A stretch of 32,576 nt of DNA, from positions 1 to 32,576 of the forward strand of contig CAJXIL010000028.1 in the NCBI GenBank assembly GCA_913054455.1, given 5' to 3'. Numbering within the stretch: the first letter of the stretch is position 1; each line of letters begins with the position of its first letter. The position numbers and the translations under genes are program-made. Source of the stretch: an uncultured Roseobacter sp. GTDB lineage: Bacteria > Pseudomonadota > Alphaproteobacteria > Rhodobacterales > Rhodobacteraceae. Positions 16,157-24,394 of the stretch are shown here, piece after piece. Below the pieces are notes generated by a model that was not told where the DNA came from, ran no database searches, and was given only the letters and a program-made list of their open reading frames with translations.

Positions 16157-17068
16157 CTAAAAGATGAGGGCAAAAGCAACCAGCAGGCAGAGCCCAAGCG
16201 CCCATGTGCGCCAAAGAATGTCACAACAACGCAAAACCGCAGGGCCGGTGATCCCCTTGGCGCCTGCCGCGTTGACCCAGGCAAAGTCACGCATTTCTCC
16301 ATCGTAGGATCGTGGTCCGGCCAGCGATAGCTCCAGCGCGCGGGCCATGGCGGCCTCTGGCCAGCCTGCGTTGGGGGAGCGATGTTTGGCGGCATCCCGG
16401 GCAATGGCGGGCCAGTCGCACAGCACACCTCCCACCAGGGCAATCAACAGCCCAGTCAGCCGCGCCGGGATCAGATTCACCAGATCATCTAGTCGCGCGG
16501 TCGCCCAGCCAAAGGCCTCATAGCGGGGGGTGCGATAGCCGATCATGCTATCGCCGGTATTGATCATCTTATAGGCTAACAATCCTGGCAGCCCTGCCAG
16601 CAAAAACCAGAAGGCGGGGGCGACAACCCCATCCGACATATTCTCAGAACCACTCTCAATCGCCGAACGGGCAACCTGTGGCCCGGTCATTTGCGCGGTG
16701 TCGCGGCTGACGATCATGGCCACCGCACGGCGCCCCTTATCCAGTGACTGTGCCAATCCGGTTGCGACGGCGCGCAGATGTTCCACCAGCGAGCGCTGGG
16801 CCAAAAGGATTGCAGCAACCAGCAATTCCACCAGGGGACCAAAGAGCGACAGCAACCAGCCAAGGCCCAGCCCAAGGCAGGTCAGCAGGGTGATTGCCAG
16901 CACGCCCTTGGCCCGTTTGGCGCTACCGGTATTGAGACGCCGTTCCAGCCAAGATACGGTTTTGCCCATCAAGACCGCTGGATGGGGCAGCCGAGACCAG
17001 AGCCAGCCGGGCTCACCCAACACGGCGTCCAGCACTAGGGCGATGAGCAGGATCCCCGCAGTGCTCAC
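16157..17068 (-). CDS. cbiB: Adenosylcobinamide-phosphate synthase
   Basis: About 303 aa, an integral membrane enzyme that joins adenosylcobyric acid to aminopropanol (or its phosphate) late in cobalamin synthesis; called CobD in the aerobic-pathway naming. It opens with [29 protein letters not shown], the family signature. It continues with several membrane segments, and has [33 protein letters not shown] in two steps and a C-terminal [11 protein letters not shown]. The GTG at 17068 is chosen because GGAGG precedes it and it overlaps the upstream stop as GTGA; the longer frame to 17185 lies inside that gene. It is coupled to the threonine-phosphate decarboxylase gene. Confidence 0.9.
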   Translation of the reverse strand: MSTAGILLIALVLDAVLGEPGWLWSRLPHPAVLMGKTVSWLERRLNTGSAKRAKGVLAITLLTCLGLGLGWLLSLFGPLVELLVAAILLAQRSLVEHLRAVATGLAQSLDKGRRAVAMIVSRDTAQMTGPQVARSAIESGSENMSDGVVAPAFWFLLAGLPGLLAYKMINTGDSMIGYRTPRYEAFGWATARLDDLVNLIPARLTGLLIALVGGVLCDWPAIARDAAKHRSPNAGWPEAAMARALELSLAGPRSYDGEMRDFAWVNAAGAKGITGPAVLRCCDILWRTWALGLCLLVAFALIF

Positions 17069-18039
17069 AGGGCGGCCTCCAGCCGCTCCCAGCCCGTTTG
17101 GGGTGGGAGGCCAAGGCGGATGAAGGTTTTGGAATAGGGAAAGATGCGGCTCCATATATGCGCCTTGGCGAGACGCTCCTGCCACTGTGCGGCGTCGTCG
17201 ACCTCATAGAGCCGGAACAAATCCGTGCCACCAACCAAGGCTGCCCCCCGCGAGATGGCTAATTGGTCTAGCCGCTGGGCATCGCTGGCCAGGCTTTGGC
17301 GGGTGGAGTTGGCCCAGTCTGGGTCCTGCAGCGCAGCTTTTCCGGTTCTCAATGCAGGGCCAGAGATCGCCCAGGGCCCCTGTAGATGGGCCAGTCGCTG
17401 GATCAGCTCAGGATCACCAATAGCAAAGCCCAACCGCATCCCAGCCAGTCCCCAGAACTTGCCAAAGCTTTTGAGGATAATCACACCAGGTCTGGAGGCC
17501 AAAGCCATCAGGCTTTGATCAGGGCAGATGTCGCAAAAGCTTTCATCAATGATGCTCAAGGGGGCCGTGATCTCATCAGGGCGCCACAGGCGACCATCGG
17601 GGTTGTTTGGATGCACCGCAACGCAGGCCTCGCCGGGGCCGCTGTCGGTCAGAGACCATCCGTGATTGGCAAAGGCGGCGGCATGTTCATTATAGGTCGG
17701 CGTTTCGATCCGCACCCAGCGTGGATCCGCCAGCCCCGGCAACAGCGCAATCAGGGCAGAGGCCCCTGGCGCCGACAAAACTGCAGCATCGGCGGGAATG
17801 TTCCAAAACTCTCGCGCAGCCTGTTCAAGCTGGGTATTGGCAGAGGTATCCGGTAGGGCAGTCCAATCCAGAGTGTCAAACTCTGGTAGGGGATAGGGAT
17901 CGGGATTGATCCCGGTTGAGAGATCGATCCAATCGGTGCGATCGCCACCGTAAACCTGGATGGCCACACTTAGATTTCCGCCATGGTCGCGCTGGGTGGC
18001 GCCCGTCTCAATCTGGCTTTCAGAAACACTTGCCGACAT
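17065..18039 (-). CDS. cobD: Threonine-phosphate decarboxylase-like PLP enzyme of cobalamin synthesis
   Basis: 324 aa, fold type I PLP enzyme that makes (R)-1-amino-2-propanol phosphate, the linker of the cobalamin nucleotide loop; named cobC in aerobic-pathway organisms. Visible marks: HGGNLSVAI near the start, [12 protein letters not shown], the PNNPDGR block near 145, and the PLP lysine K194 in [14 protein letters not shown]. It is the first gene of a two-gene unit with cbiB and supplies the substrate of that enzyme. A leader of 150 nt with hairpins lies upstream. I looked for a cobalamin riboswitch there and did not find its conserved boxes. Confidence 0.87.
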   Translation of the reverse strand: MSASVSESQIETGATQRDHGGNLSVAIQVYGGDRTDWIDLSTGINPDPYPLPEFDTLDWTALPDTSANTQLEQAAREFWNIPADAAVLSAPGASALIALLPGLADPRWVRIETPTYNEHAAAFANHGWSLTDSGPGEACVAVHPNNPDGRLWRPDEITAPLSIIDESFCDICPDQSLMALASRPGVIILKSFGKFWGLAGMRLGFAIGDPELIQRLAHLQGPWAISGPALRTGKAALQDPDWANSTRQSLASDAQRLDQLAISRGAALVGGTDLFRLYEVDDAAQWQERLAKAHIWSRIFPYSKTFIRLGLPPQTGWERLEAAL

Positions 18040-18189
18040 GGAAAAGCCTCAACCTGCTATCACGACCAATGCCAAGGGCATTGCGTCTTCCCCTATGAAA
18101 CAGGGGCCGCGATAAGGCAAGCGGGCTTCGCCTTTGGGGGTGGCAGTTTTTGATCAGCCTTGGCTTAGAGCCGCGCAAACGAGGCCATT
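18040..18189 (-). promoter_or_regulatory. Structured leader upstream of cobD
   Basis: Between the reductase stop and cobD lie three hairpins: GGCAAGC/GCTTCGCC at about 18116-18132, CCCCT/AGGGG at 18090-18106 with a 7-nt loop, and CAATGCC-AAG-GGCATTG at 18067-18083. The first may end the upstream transcript. The other two would be in the cobD 5' leader. No B12 box or GCCACTG core was seen. Confidence 0.35.
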
Positions 18190-19164
18190 TTAGCCGCGCC
18201 CGTGGGGAGCCAGCCAATCGATTTCGGGGTTCACCGGCAAAATTCGGTAGGGATTTATGGTGTCATGACTGTAGTGGTAGTGGCGTACGATATGCTGCAT
18301 TCCCACGGTCCCCTGAACACCGGGGTATTGGTACAGCTCACGGCAATAGGCCCAGAGATTGGGGTAGTCGATGATCCGCTTTTTGTTGCATTTGAAATGC
18401 AGGTGATAGACCGGATCAAACCGCACCAATGTGGTAAAGAGGCGCCAGTCAGCCTCGGTCATCTGGGCACCCATCAGGTAGCGATGCTGCGACAGCAGAT
18501 CTTCCAACCAGTCCAAAGAGTCAAACAAAGGTCCCACGGAGGCGTCATAGGCTTCCTGAGATGTGGCAAACCCGCATTTGTAGACGCCGTTGTTGACCGT
18601 ATCGTAGATTCGCGTGTTCACGGCCTCAATGGGTTCGCGCAGCTCCTCAGGCCAGAAATCCAAGCTGTTGCCGGTGATGCCGTCAAAGGCAGAATTGAAC
18701 ATGCGAATGATGTCGGCGCTCTCGTTCGACACGATGGTCTCAAGGCTTTTGTCCCACAGAATGGGCACAGTGACACGGCCAGTATATGTGGCATCGGCCC
18801 GGGTGTAGATCTGATGCGCATGGCTGCTGCCAAACAGATGGTCGCCGGTTGCACCATGATCGTCGCGCTCAAATGTCCAGCCTTCACCCAGCATGTCGGG
18901 GTGCACCACCGAGATCGAAATGTGATCAGTCAGATCTTTCAGGGCGTGGAAGATTAAGGTGCGATGGGCCCAGGGGCAGGCCAATGAGACATAGAGATGA
19001 TAGCGACCACTTTCAGCCTTGAAGCCGCCCCGACCCGTTGGCCCGGCGCTGCCGTCAGCGGTGATCCAATTGCGAAACTGCGCCTCTGAGCGTTTGAACG
19101 CGCCGCCGGTGGATTTGGTGTCGTACCATTGATCTTTCCAGATCCCGTCAATCAAAAGTCCCAT
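18190..19164 (-). CDS. yqjG: Glutathionyl-hydroquinone reductase (Xi-class GST)
   Basis: 324 aa, a cytoplasmic enzyme of the YqjG/PcpF/ECM4 family that uses glutathione to reduce glutathionyl-hydroquinones. The catalytic cysteine is C63 in the family motif YVSLACPWAHRT, inside a thioredoxin-like domain. The PILWDKSLETIVSNESADIIRMFN block and a helical GST C-terminal domain follow, with YLMGAQMTEADWRLFTTLVRFDPVY. The length is normal for the class, which is about 100 residues longer than common GSTs. AAGGAGAG lies before the ATG. It is separated from cobD by 150 bp and appears independent. Its likely role is protection against quinones. Confidence 0.9.
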   Translation of the reverse strand: MGLLIDGIWKDQWYDTKSTGGAFKRSEAQFRNWITADGSAGPTGRGGFKAESGRYHLYVSLACPWAHRTLIFHALKDLTDHISISVVHPDMLGEGWTFERDDHGATGDHLFGSSHAHQIYTRADATYTGRVTVPILWDKSLETIVSNESADIIRMFNSAFDGITGNSLDFWPEELREPIEAVNTRIYDTVNNGVYKCGFATSQEAYDASVGPLFDSLDWLEDLLSQHRYLMGAQMTEADWRLFTTLVRFDPVYHLHFKCNKKRIIDYPNLWAYCRELYQYPGVQGTVGMQHIVRHYHYSHDTINPYRILPVNPEIDWLAPHGRG

Positions 19165-19460
19165 TGGTGTCTCTCCTTAGCTGGCTGGTCGGCGGCCGGG
19201 GGCTGGGAGGTAAATAGTCTTAGATAGCCGCTGGGCCTATCCTTGTTGTCGCGCAGCTCCTCTGCATCCTTGCACATCACGTCCTTGTGGTGCCGAGGAA
19301 CTGCGATCTTCAATAGGTCTTTGCAGGTTACATCTGGCGAGATTTGTTTCAAAATGTTCACTTGATTTTATATCTTTACCGGGCACCCTAAGGAGAAAGC
19401 CTGAGATCCTGCATAGCTGCGATTCTCTCGGTTCCATTGATTGCGAAAAGGGCCACTGCC

Positions 19461-19829
19461 ATGACCACCTATGTGCCAAAAGCTGTTCAAGAAGCGTTGG
19501 ATGCAGCGCGCGTTTCTGGCCTGAAAAAGAAAAGCCGCCTGCGGGTGGCGGTGGATGATGGCTATTTCCCGGTTCTGCGCACCTGGGAGAACGGTTTCTC
19601 GGTAGAAGAAGAATTTGTGCCGCAGCTGCGCGGGCTGGTGGATATCTATGACGGCTCTCGTCATGTGTCCCAGTGCCTGATCGTCGCCTCCGAGGCAGAG
19701 GGCGGCGAAATGCGTTATGAGTTCAAACGTGAAACGGCGGCTGCCGATGCTGCTCCGCTGGATTTCTACCGCGCGCCAAATGCGCCGGTCGGCCTGCTGG
19801 GCAACGAGGGTGCTGAAAGCCGCCTGTGA
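19461..19829 (+). CDS. Conserved-looking small cytoplasmic protein, function unknown
   Basis: About 122 aa and not recognised. No signal peptide or membrane segment. An N-terminal helix (PKAVQEALDAARVSGLKKKSRLR) is followed by a beta-rich part (RVAVDDGYFPVLRTWENGFSV, then GLVDIYDGSRHVSQCLIVAS), and a tail rich in Ala and Gly. The strand pattern with a short basic segment before it faintly recalls PilZ-type barrels, but the RxxxR and DxSxxG motifs of c-di-GMP binders are missing, so I make no call. The ATG at 19461 has AAAAGGG upstream. The codon use looks like its neighbours, and a terminator follows at 19902. Confidence 0.7.
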   Translation: MTTYVPKAVQEALDAARVSGLKKKSRLRVAVDDGYFPVLRTWENGFSVEEEFVPQLRGLVDIYDGSRHVSQCLIVASEAEGGEMRYEFKRETAAADAAPLDFYRAPNAPVGLLGNEGAESRL

Positions 19830-19901
19830 CGCCAGGCTTGCAAGTGAAATACCCTGGGCGAAACAGCTGCAGGGTGATCCTGGATCAACCCCAAAATAGC
19901 G

Positions 19902-19933
19902 GACCCGTATGCTCAATGGCTGCGGGTCTTTTT
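19902..19933 (+). terminator. Terminator after the small hypothetical gene
   Basis: GACCCG (19902-19907) pairs with CGGGTC (19923-19928) and is followed by five T (19929-19933). The loop is long (15 nt). It lies 70 bp after the gene's stop and before a convergent operon. Confidence 0.7.
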
Positions 19934-19971
19934 GCCAAAACCCCTTGTTTGGCTCTGGATTAGACTCTTCT

Positions 19972-20511
19972 TTAAGGTCTGATCTCCACCACGGTGCCCA
20001 GATCAACGAGCCCCCACAGCTCTGCCATTTCGCTATTGCTGATGGCGATGCAGCCAGCGGTCCAGTCCCCTGGCAGCATCAATAGATTTCCCAGAGAGTT
20101 GGGCTGGCCATGGATAAAGATGTCACCGCCCGGGTCCAGCCCCTTGGCCTCAGCGCGGGCGATATCCTTGGGGCGCGGATAGTCGATACCCAATGAGAGA
20201 TGAAAGCTGCTGTTAGGATTGCGGCGATTGATCTTGAACAGGCCTTCAGGGGTTTTCCCGTCGCCCTCGTGGCTCTTGTCCCCAAGAGGGGCAAAGCCAA
20301 GCGCGATACTATATTGCAAAACCTGCTGCCCCTCGCGGCTGGCGGTCAGGCGGCGCGCTGCTTTTTCAATCAGGATGTAGTCAACTTGGTCAACTTGGTT
20401 GATCAGGTTTGGAGGGACAGGACTGGGGTCATAGCGCGCCCAGAGGGCCCAGCCCAAAGCCAAGGTCGCGATCGAAAGGATCGCAACCCGCTTAAAATGA
20501 GAGCCTAACAT
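19972..20511 (-). CDS. L,D-transpeptidase family protein (YkuD domain)
   Basis: 179 aa. An N-terminal hydrophobic segment (about 8-25) serves as signal anchor and places the domain in the periplasm. The YkuD domain shows ILIEKAARRLTASREGQQVLQYSIALG, then GDGKTPEGLFKINRR, and the active site with H134 (IFIHGQP) and C154 (DWTAGCIAISNSE). Such enzymes make 3-3 cross-links in peptidoglycan or attach proteins to it. The arginine often found after the catalytic cysteine (GCxR) is isoleucine-alanine here (GCIA), as in the short single-domain family. It starts five bases after the upstream C-S lyase stop and has no strong ribosome site of its own, so it is probably coupled to that gene. Confidence 0.85.
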   Translation of the reverse strand: MLGSHFKRVAILSIATLALGWALWARYDPSPVPPNLINQVDQVDYILIEKAARRLTASREGQQVLQYSIALGFAPLGDKSHEGDGKTPEGLFKINRRNPNSSFHLSLGIDYPRPKDIARAEAKGLDPGGDIFIHGQPNSLGNLLMLPGDWTAGCIAISNSEMAELWGLVDLGTVVEIRP

Positions 20512-20516
20512 TAGGG

Positions 20517-21689
20517 TTATTGCAGATCTGCAAAGGCCTTTGCCAGGCGTTCGCCAGCCTCGATGACACGACTGCGCTGGGTGCCCATGTTAAAGCGCAG
20601 GAAGCTCTCGCCGCCGGTGCCAAAGGTGGTGCCATGATTGGCGGCAATGCCTGCATCTTGCTCAACCCGTTTGGTGAATTCTTCGCGGCTCATGCCGGTG
20701 CCGGAGAAATCAATCCAGGACAGATATGTCGCCTGCAGTTTCATCGAGTTCAGGCCGGGGATGTCCGCAATGGCCGCATCAAAGACCTGCCGGTTGCCAT
20801 CAATATAGGCGATGAGCTCATCCGCCCATTTGGCGCCCTCGGGGGAGTAGACCGCAGCGGTGGCAAATTGGCCAGCCGAATTTGGGGCCAGGGCCAGCGC
20901 CAACATACGGCGCTGAAATTTTGCCCGCAGATCCGGATCAGGGATGATCACCTGCCCAGTGTGTAGCCCGGCAAAGTTGAAGGTTTTAGAGGGGGCGGTG
21001 AGCATCAGCAGCCGGTCTGTGATCTCCGGCACGGCGTTTTGCATCGGGATGTGGGTTGCTCCGTCAAAGACCAGATCATGGTGGATTTCGTCCGACAACA
21101 GGATCAGATTATGGCGTTTGGCAAAATCCGCCACGGCCTGTAACTCATCCTGGGTCCAAACACGGCCACCGGGATTATGGGGCGAGCAGAGAATGACCAT
21201 CTTTTCCTTACCGGTCATCTGCGCGTCATAGGCATCCATATCCATTTCATAGCGGCCATTGCGATTGATCATCTCGCATTCCACAACCTGACGCCCGGCA
21301 TTGTGGATGACTTTGGCAAAGGCGTGGTAGACGGGCGTGAACAACACGATGCCGTCGCCTGGCTGGGTAAAGCTATCCAGACACATGCCGACCCCATTCA
21401 CCAGACCAGTGGTGGTAAAGATGGCCTCGGGGTCAACGCTCCAACCATGGCGGTTCTGCATCCACCAGCAGATGGCATCCTTGTAGGGCGTATCGCAGTT
21501 TACATAGCCATAGACGCCATGGTCGGCCATTTCGCGCATTTTGTCGCTCACCATGGGGGGCACGGCAAAATCCATGTCGGCGACCCACATGGCCAGCCCG
21601 GTTTCAGGTGAGACACCATAGAGGCTCTCCATATAGTCCCATTTGGCGCAATGGGTGCCGCGACGGTCGATGATGCTGTCAAAATCCAT
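20517..21689 (-). CDS. patB: PatB/MalY-type PLP C-S lyase (cystathionine beta-lyase-like)
   Basis: 390 aa, fold type I PLP enzyme. The family opening DFDSIIDRRGTHCAKWD is followed by MWVADMDFAVPP, SPHNPGGRVW near 169, LSDEIHHDLVF near 198, and the PLP lysine K235 in LTAPSKTFNFAGLHTG. These are marks of the MalY/PatB group, which cleaves cystathionine or other cysteine thioethers to pyruvate, ammonia and a thiol. CGGAGC precedes the ATG. In roseobacters a PatB-like enzyme takes part in sulfur steps of tropodithietic acid synthesis in some strains, but nothing else of that pathway is here, so a general methionine/cysteine role is more likely. The gene leads a two-gene unit with the L,D-transpeptidase. 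Confidence 0.85.
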   Translation of the reverse strand: MDFDSIIDRRGTHCAKWDYMESLYGVSPETGLAMWVADMDFAVPPMVSDKMREMADHGVYGYVNCDTPYKDAICWWMQNRHGWSVDPEAIFTTTGLVNGVGMCLDSFTQPGDGIVLFTPVYHAFAKVIHNAGRQVVECEMINRNGRYEMDMDAYDAQMTGKEKMVILCSPHNPGGRVWTQDELQAVADFAKRHNLILLSDEIHHDLVFDGATHIPMQNAVPEITDRLLMLTAPSKTFNFAGLHTGQVIIPDPDLRAKFQRRMLALALAPNSAGQFATAAVYSPEGAKWADELIAYIDGNRQVFDAAIADIPGLNSMKLQATYLSWIDFSGTGMSREEFTKRVEQDAGIAANHGTTFGTGGESFLRFNMGTQRSRVIEAGERLAKAFADLQ

Positions 21690-21855
21690 GAGGGTGCTCC
21701 GCTTGTTTGCCAGCGAAGCTAGCGGCTAATCCGGGACGTGCAAGGGGGCGCGCTTGCGAACAGGGGGCTATGGGGGGGAAAACGATGCAAATGAACTGTT
21801 GGGACCTCTGTCCTGCCAGTTGCAGAGGCAGAGGCAATGGCCTAAATCATCCCTC

Positions 21856-22383
21856 ATGAAACATTCGATCCTGATCCATCCCGATCCCCGTTTGAAAAAG
21901 CTCTGCGCTCCGGTCGCGGATCTGTCGGACAAGCTGCGTCTGCTGGCCGACGATATGCTGGAAACCATGTATGCTGCGCCGGGTATTGGCCTGGCTGCGC
22001 CACAGATCGGGGTGATGGAACGTCTGATTGTGTTGGACTGCGAAAAAGAGGAAGGCGTGGAGCCCAAGCCTTTGGCGATGTTCAACCCTGAGATCATTTC
22101 TTCCTCTGAGGAGACCAATGTCTACGAGGAGGGTTGTCTGTCGATCCCCGATCAATATGCCGAAGTCACCCGTCCGCGCGACGTTGAGGTGCAGTGGCTT
22201 GATCGCAATGGCAACCAGCAGCGTGAGACTTTTGACGGGCTTTGGGCCACCTGCGTTCAGCACGAGATCGATCATTTAGACGGCAAATTGTTCATTGATT
22301 ACCTGAAACCGCTGAAGCGGCAGATGATCACCCGCAAGATGCAAAAACTGAAAAAAGAGCGCGCTCGCGCGAAAGGAGCCTGA
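21856..22383 (+). CDS. def: Peptide deformylase
   Basis: About 175 aa, the metalloenzyme that removes the N-formyl group from new proteins. All three motifs are intact: GIGLAAPQ at 43-50, EGCLS at 92-96 with metal ligand C94, and HEIDH at 136-140 with metal-ligand histidines H136 and H140 and catalytic base E137. The ATG at 21856 is chosen because family proteins begin right there (MKHSILIHPDPRL); the open frame to 21754 is not conserved-looking. It is the first gene of the unit def, def-like paralogue, fmt, two small membrane genes. Deformylase and formyltransferase in one operon is the usual arrangement. Confidence 0.95.
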   Translation: MKHSILIHPDPRLKKLCAPVADLSDKLRLLADDMLETMYAAPGIGLAAPQIGVMERLIVLDCEKEEGVEPKPLAMFNPEIISSSEETNVYEEGCLSIPDQYAEVTRPRDVEVQWLDRNGNQQRETFDGLWATCVQHEIDHLDGKLFIDYLKPLKRQMITRKMQKLKKERARAKGA

Positions 22384-22385
22384 TC

Positions 22386-22883
22386 ATGGCCGTGCGTCCC
22401 TGCCTGCCCTGGCCCGACAAGCGCCTGCGCACGAAGGCCACAGAGGTCAACGAAATCACCGATGAGATCCGCGAGATTTGGACCGATATGATCGACACCA
22501 TGGAGGCCATGCCGGGTGTTGGTCTGGGTGCCAACCAGATCGGAGTGATGCAGCGCCTAGCGGTGGTGGATGGTTCCAAAGAACGTGGCAAAGCCGTGCG
22601 CATGGCCAATCCGGAGGTGCTGCATGCCTCGACCCAGCTGCGCGAGCACGAAGAGGCAAGCCCCAATCTACCCGGGGTCTCGGCCAAGATCAAACGCCCT
22701 AGGGCCGTTACTGTGCGCTACCTGGATGAAAACGGCGAGATCACCGAGCGCGATTTTGTCGGTATCGAGGCCACCAGCGTGCAGCACCAGATCGACCATT
22801 TGAACGGCAAGCTGTATTTTGATCATCTGAGCAAGATGAAGCGCGACATGCTGATCAAGAAATCCAAAAAACTAAACGGCTGA
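22386..22883 (+). CDS. Peptide deformylase-like protein lacking key catalytic residues
   Basis: 165 aa, clearly of the deformylase fold and aligning throughout with the upstream enzyme, but with motif changes that should disable it. Motif 1 is GVGLGANQ (44-51). Motif 2, EGCLS in active enzymes, is E-A-S-P-N at 90-94, so the metal-binding cysteine is Ser92. Motif 3 is HQIDH at 134-138, with the catalytic glutamate replaced by Gln135. Both histidines remain. The DNA reads GAG GCA AGC CCC AAT and CAC CAG ATC GAC CAT, so this is not a frame error. AAGGAG precedes the ATG, two bases after the def stop. The frame is intact and embedded between def and fmt, arguing for a kept, non-enzymatic or altered role rather than decay. 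Confidence 0.88.
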   Translation: MAVRPCLPWPDKRLRTKATEVNEITDEIREIWTDMIDTMEAMPGVGLGANQIGVMQRLAVVDGSKERGKAVRMANPEVLHASTQLREHEEASPNLPGVSAKIKRPRAVTVRYLDENGEITERDFVGIEATSVQHQIDHLNGKLYFDHLSKMKRDMLIKKSKKLNG

Positions 22884-22900
22884 GGCCAGGGAGCAGCTCG

Positions 22901-23809
22901 ATGCGTATCATCTTTATGGGAACGCCGGAGTTCTCAGTCCCGGTGCTGGACGCGCTGGTTGAGGCTGGTCACGAAATCGCTGCGGTCTATTGTCAGCCGC
23001 CCCGCCCTGCTGGCCGTGGCAAAAAGGACCGTCCCACTCCGGTGCATGCCCGCGCAGCCGAGCTGGGGTTTGAGGTGCGCCATCCGGTGTCGCTGAAGGG
23101 CGAAGCCGAACAGGCAGAGTTTGCTGCGCTGGGCGCTGATATTGCTGTGGTGGTCGCCTATGGGCTGATCCTGCCGAAGGCCATTCTGGATGCGCCCACC
23201 AGGGGCTGTTTGAACATTCATGCCAGCCTGTTGCCACGCTGGCGCGGGGCGGCGCCAATCCATCGTGCCATCATGGCCGGTGATGATGAGACTGGCGTTT
23301 GCATCATGCAGATGGAGGCGGGGCTGGACACCGGGCCGGTGCTGTTGCGCGAGGGCACGCCTATTGAGGATGAGGAAACCACCAACCAGCTGCACGACCG
23401 CCTGTCAAATATGGGTGCGTCTTTGATTGTGACGGCGTTGCGCCATCTTGATGGGCTGACACCGGAGGTGCAGCCGGAAGAGGGCGTGACCTATGCCGCC
23501 AAGATCGACAAGGGCGAGGCGCAGATCGACTGGAGCCAACCAGCGACAGAGGTAGACAGAAAGATCCGCGGGCTGTCGCCCTTTCCTGGTGCTTGGGTCG
23601 AAATTGACGGACAGCGAGTCAAACTGCTGGCCTCGCGTCTGGCAGCGGGCGATGGGCAGCCGGGGCAGCTGCTGGATGGGGACCGGCTTGTGGTGGCCTG
23701 CGGTGAGGGGGCGGTAGAGCTCTTACGCTTGCAACGGGCTGGCAAAGCTGCGCAGGATCGCGAGATCTTTACACGCGGGTTTCCTCTGGAAACTGGCCGC
23801 CAGCTCTAA
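22901..23809 (+). CDS. fmt: Methionyl-tRNA formyltransferase
   Basis: 302 aa, adds the formyl group from 10-formyl-tetrahydrofolate to initiator Met-tRNA. The N-terminus [19 protein letters not shown] is characteristic. The catalytic formyl-transferase signature is in [20 protein letters not shown], followed by [12 protein letters not shown]. The C-terminal OB-like domain shows [12 protein letters not shown] and a final block to residue 302. GGAG precedes the ATG 17 bp after the paralogue's stop. It works in sequence with def: formylate, initiate, deformylate. Confidence 0.95.
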   Translation: MRIIFMGTPEFSVPVLDALVEAGHEIAAVYCQPPRPAGRGKKDRPTPVHARAAELGFEVRHPVSLKGEAEQAEFAALGADIAVVVAYGLILPKAILDAPTRGCLNIHASLLPRWRGAAPIHRAIMAGDDETGVCIMQMEAGLDTGPVLLREGTPIEDEETTNQLHDRLSNMGASLIVTALRHLDGLTPEVQPEEGVTYAAKIDKGEAQIDWSQPATEVDRKIRGLSPFPGAWVEIDGQRVKLLASRLAAGDGQPGQLLDGDRLVVACGEGAVELLRLQRAGKAAQDREIFTRGFPLETGRQL

Positions 23810-23822
23810 CGGGAGAACGCAG

Positions 23823-24059
23823 ATGTTTCCGGTCCTGATGGGAACTGTGGTTATCGCCGGGATCACCGGCTATATTTCTGAGAAGAGCGGTTTTACTCAG
23901 AACGGTTATTTGTCATCGATTATCATCTGTATTGGCGGGGCATTTCTGTTCTATTTTGTGCGTCTGATGTTTGGCTTTGGCTTTGCCTCACCGGGGCTTA
24001 ATGCCATTGTGTCCTCGATCGGGGCGTTGATCATCGTGCCCTTCCACTGGCGACGTTAG
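23823..24059 (+). CDS. Small membrane protein, GlsB/YeaQ-like
   Basis: 78 aa with two or three hydrophobic segments (about 3-17, 30-50 and 57-74) and a basic end (HWRR). It resembles the short membrane proteins of the GlsB/YeaQ/YmgE group in size and glycine spacing, though weakly. GGGAG precedes the ATG, 13 bp after fmt, so it is in the same unit. Function unknown. It is followed by a second similar gene. Confidence 0.65.
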   Translation: MFPVLMGTVVIAGITGYISEKSGFTQNGYLSSIIICIGGAFLFYFVRLMFGFGFASPGLNAIVSSIGALIIVPFHWRR

Positions 24060-24071
24060 CGGAGAGATATT

Positions 24072-24308
24072 ATGAGTGTTGTGTTTCTGATCATCATTGG
24101 CGTTGCGGCTGGTTTTCTGGCGACGCGCATTATGGGCATCGAATCTGATATCATCACCACCATGGCAATTGGCATTGCCGGAGCCTTGATCGGCGGATTT
24201 GTCCTGCGTGCCCTGTTGACGGTGATGGGCATGGTTGCAGGTCTTGTCGGTGCCGTGCTGGGCGCCCTGGCGCTGATCTGGCTGTGGCAGACATATATCA
24301 AGCGCTGA
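24072..24308 (+). CDS. Small membrane protein, GlsB/YeaQ/YmgE-like
   Basis: 78 aa, almost entirely hydrophobic, with a glycine-patterned start (IIIGVAAGFLATRIMG), then TMAIGIAGALIGGFVLRALL and a last segment ending in a basic tail (YIKR). This is the pattern of the transglycosylase-associated / YeaQ family of stress-related membrane proteins; the name of the family is historical and implies no enzyme. GGAGAG precedes the ATG, 12 bp after the previous small gene, which has the same length. It ends the plus-strand unit that starts with def. Confidence 0.7.
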   Translation: MSVVFLIIIGVAAGFLATRIMGIESDIITTMAIGIAGALIGGFVLRALLTVMGMVAGLVGAVLGALALIWLWQTYIKR

Positions 24309-24394
24309 CCCCGCGCGGGTCTGACCGCACCTGTGGTCGCGCAGATGGGCCCATAGTGTACTTTGACCGATCATTTCCGTAAGCTGTTGAAAAA

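Noticed and set aside
18040-18189. Cobalamin riboswitch upstream of cobD
   Set aside because: I looked for the B12 box and the GCCACTG core on the minus strand and found neither.
19152-19361. A possible 69-aa minus-strand gene upstream of the reductase
   Set aside because: It starts with GTG without a ribosome site, overlaps the reductase start, and its sequence shows no recognisable fold. The 296-bp gap 19165-19460 otherwise shows no gene, and I see only probable promoter DNA there.
20517-21689. Part of a tropodithietic acid cluster (PatB-like enzyme)
   Set aside because: No other tda gene is present. PatB/MalY enzymes are common housekeeping C-S lyases, and the neighbour is an L,D-transpeptidase.
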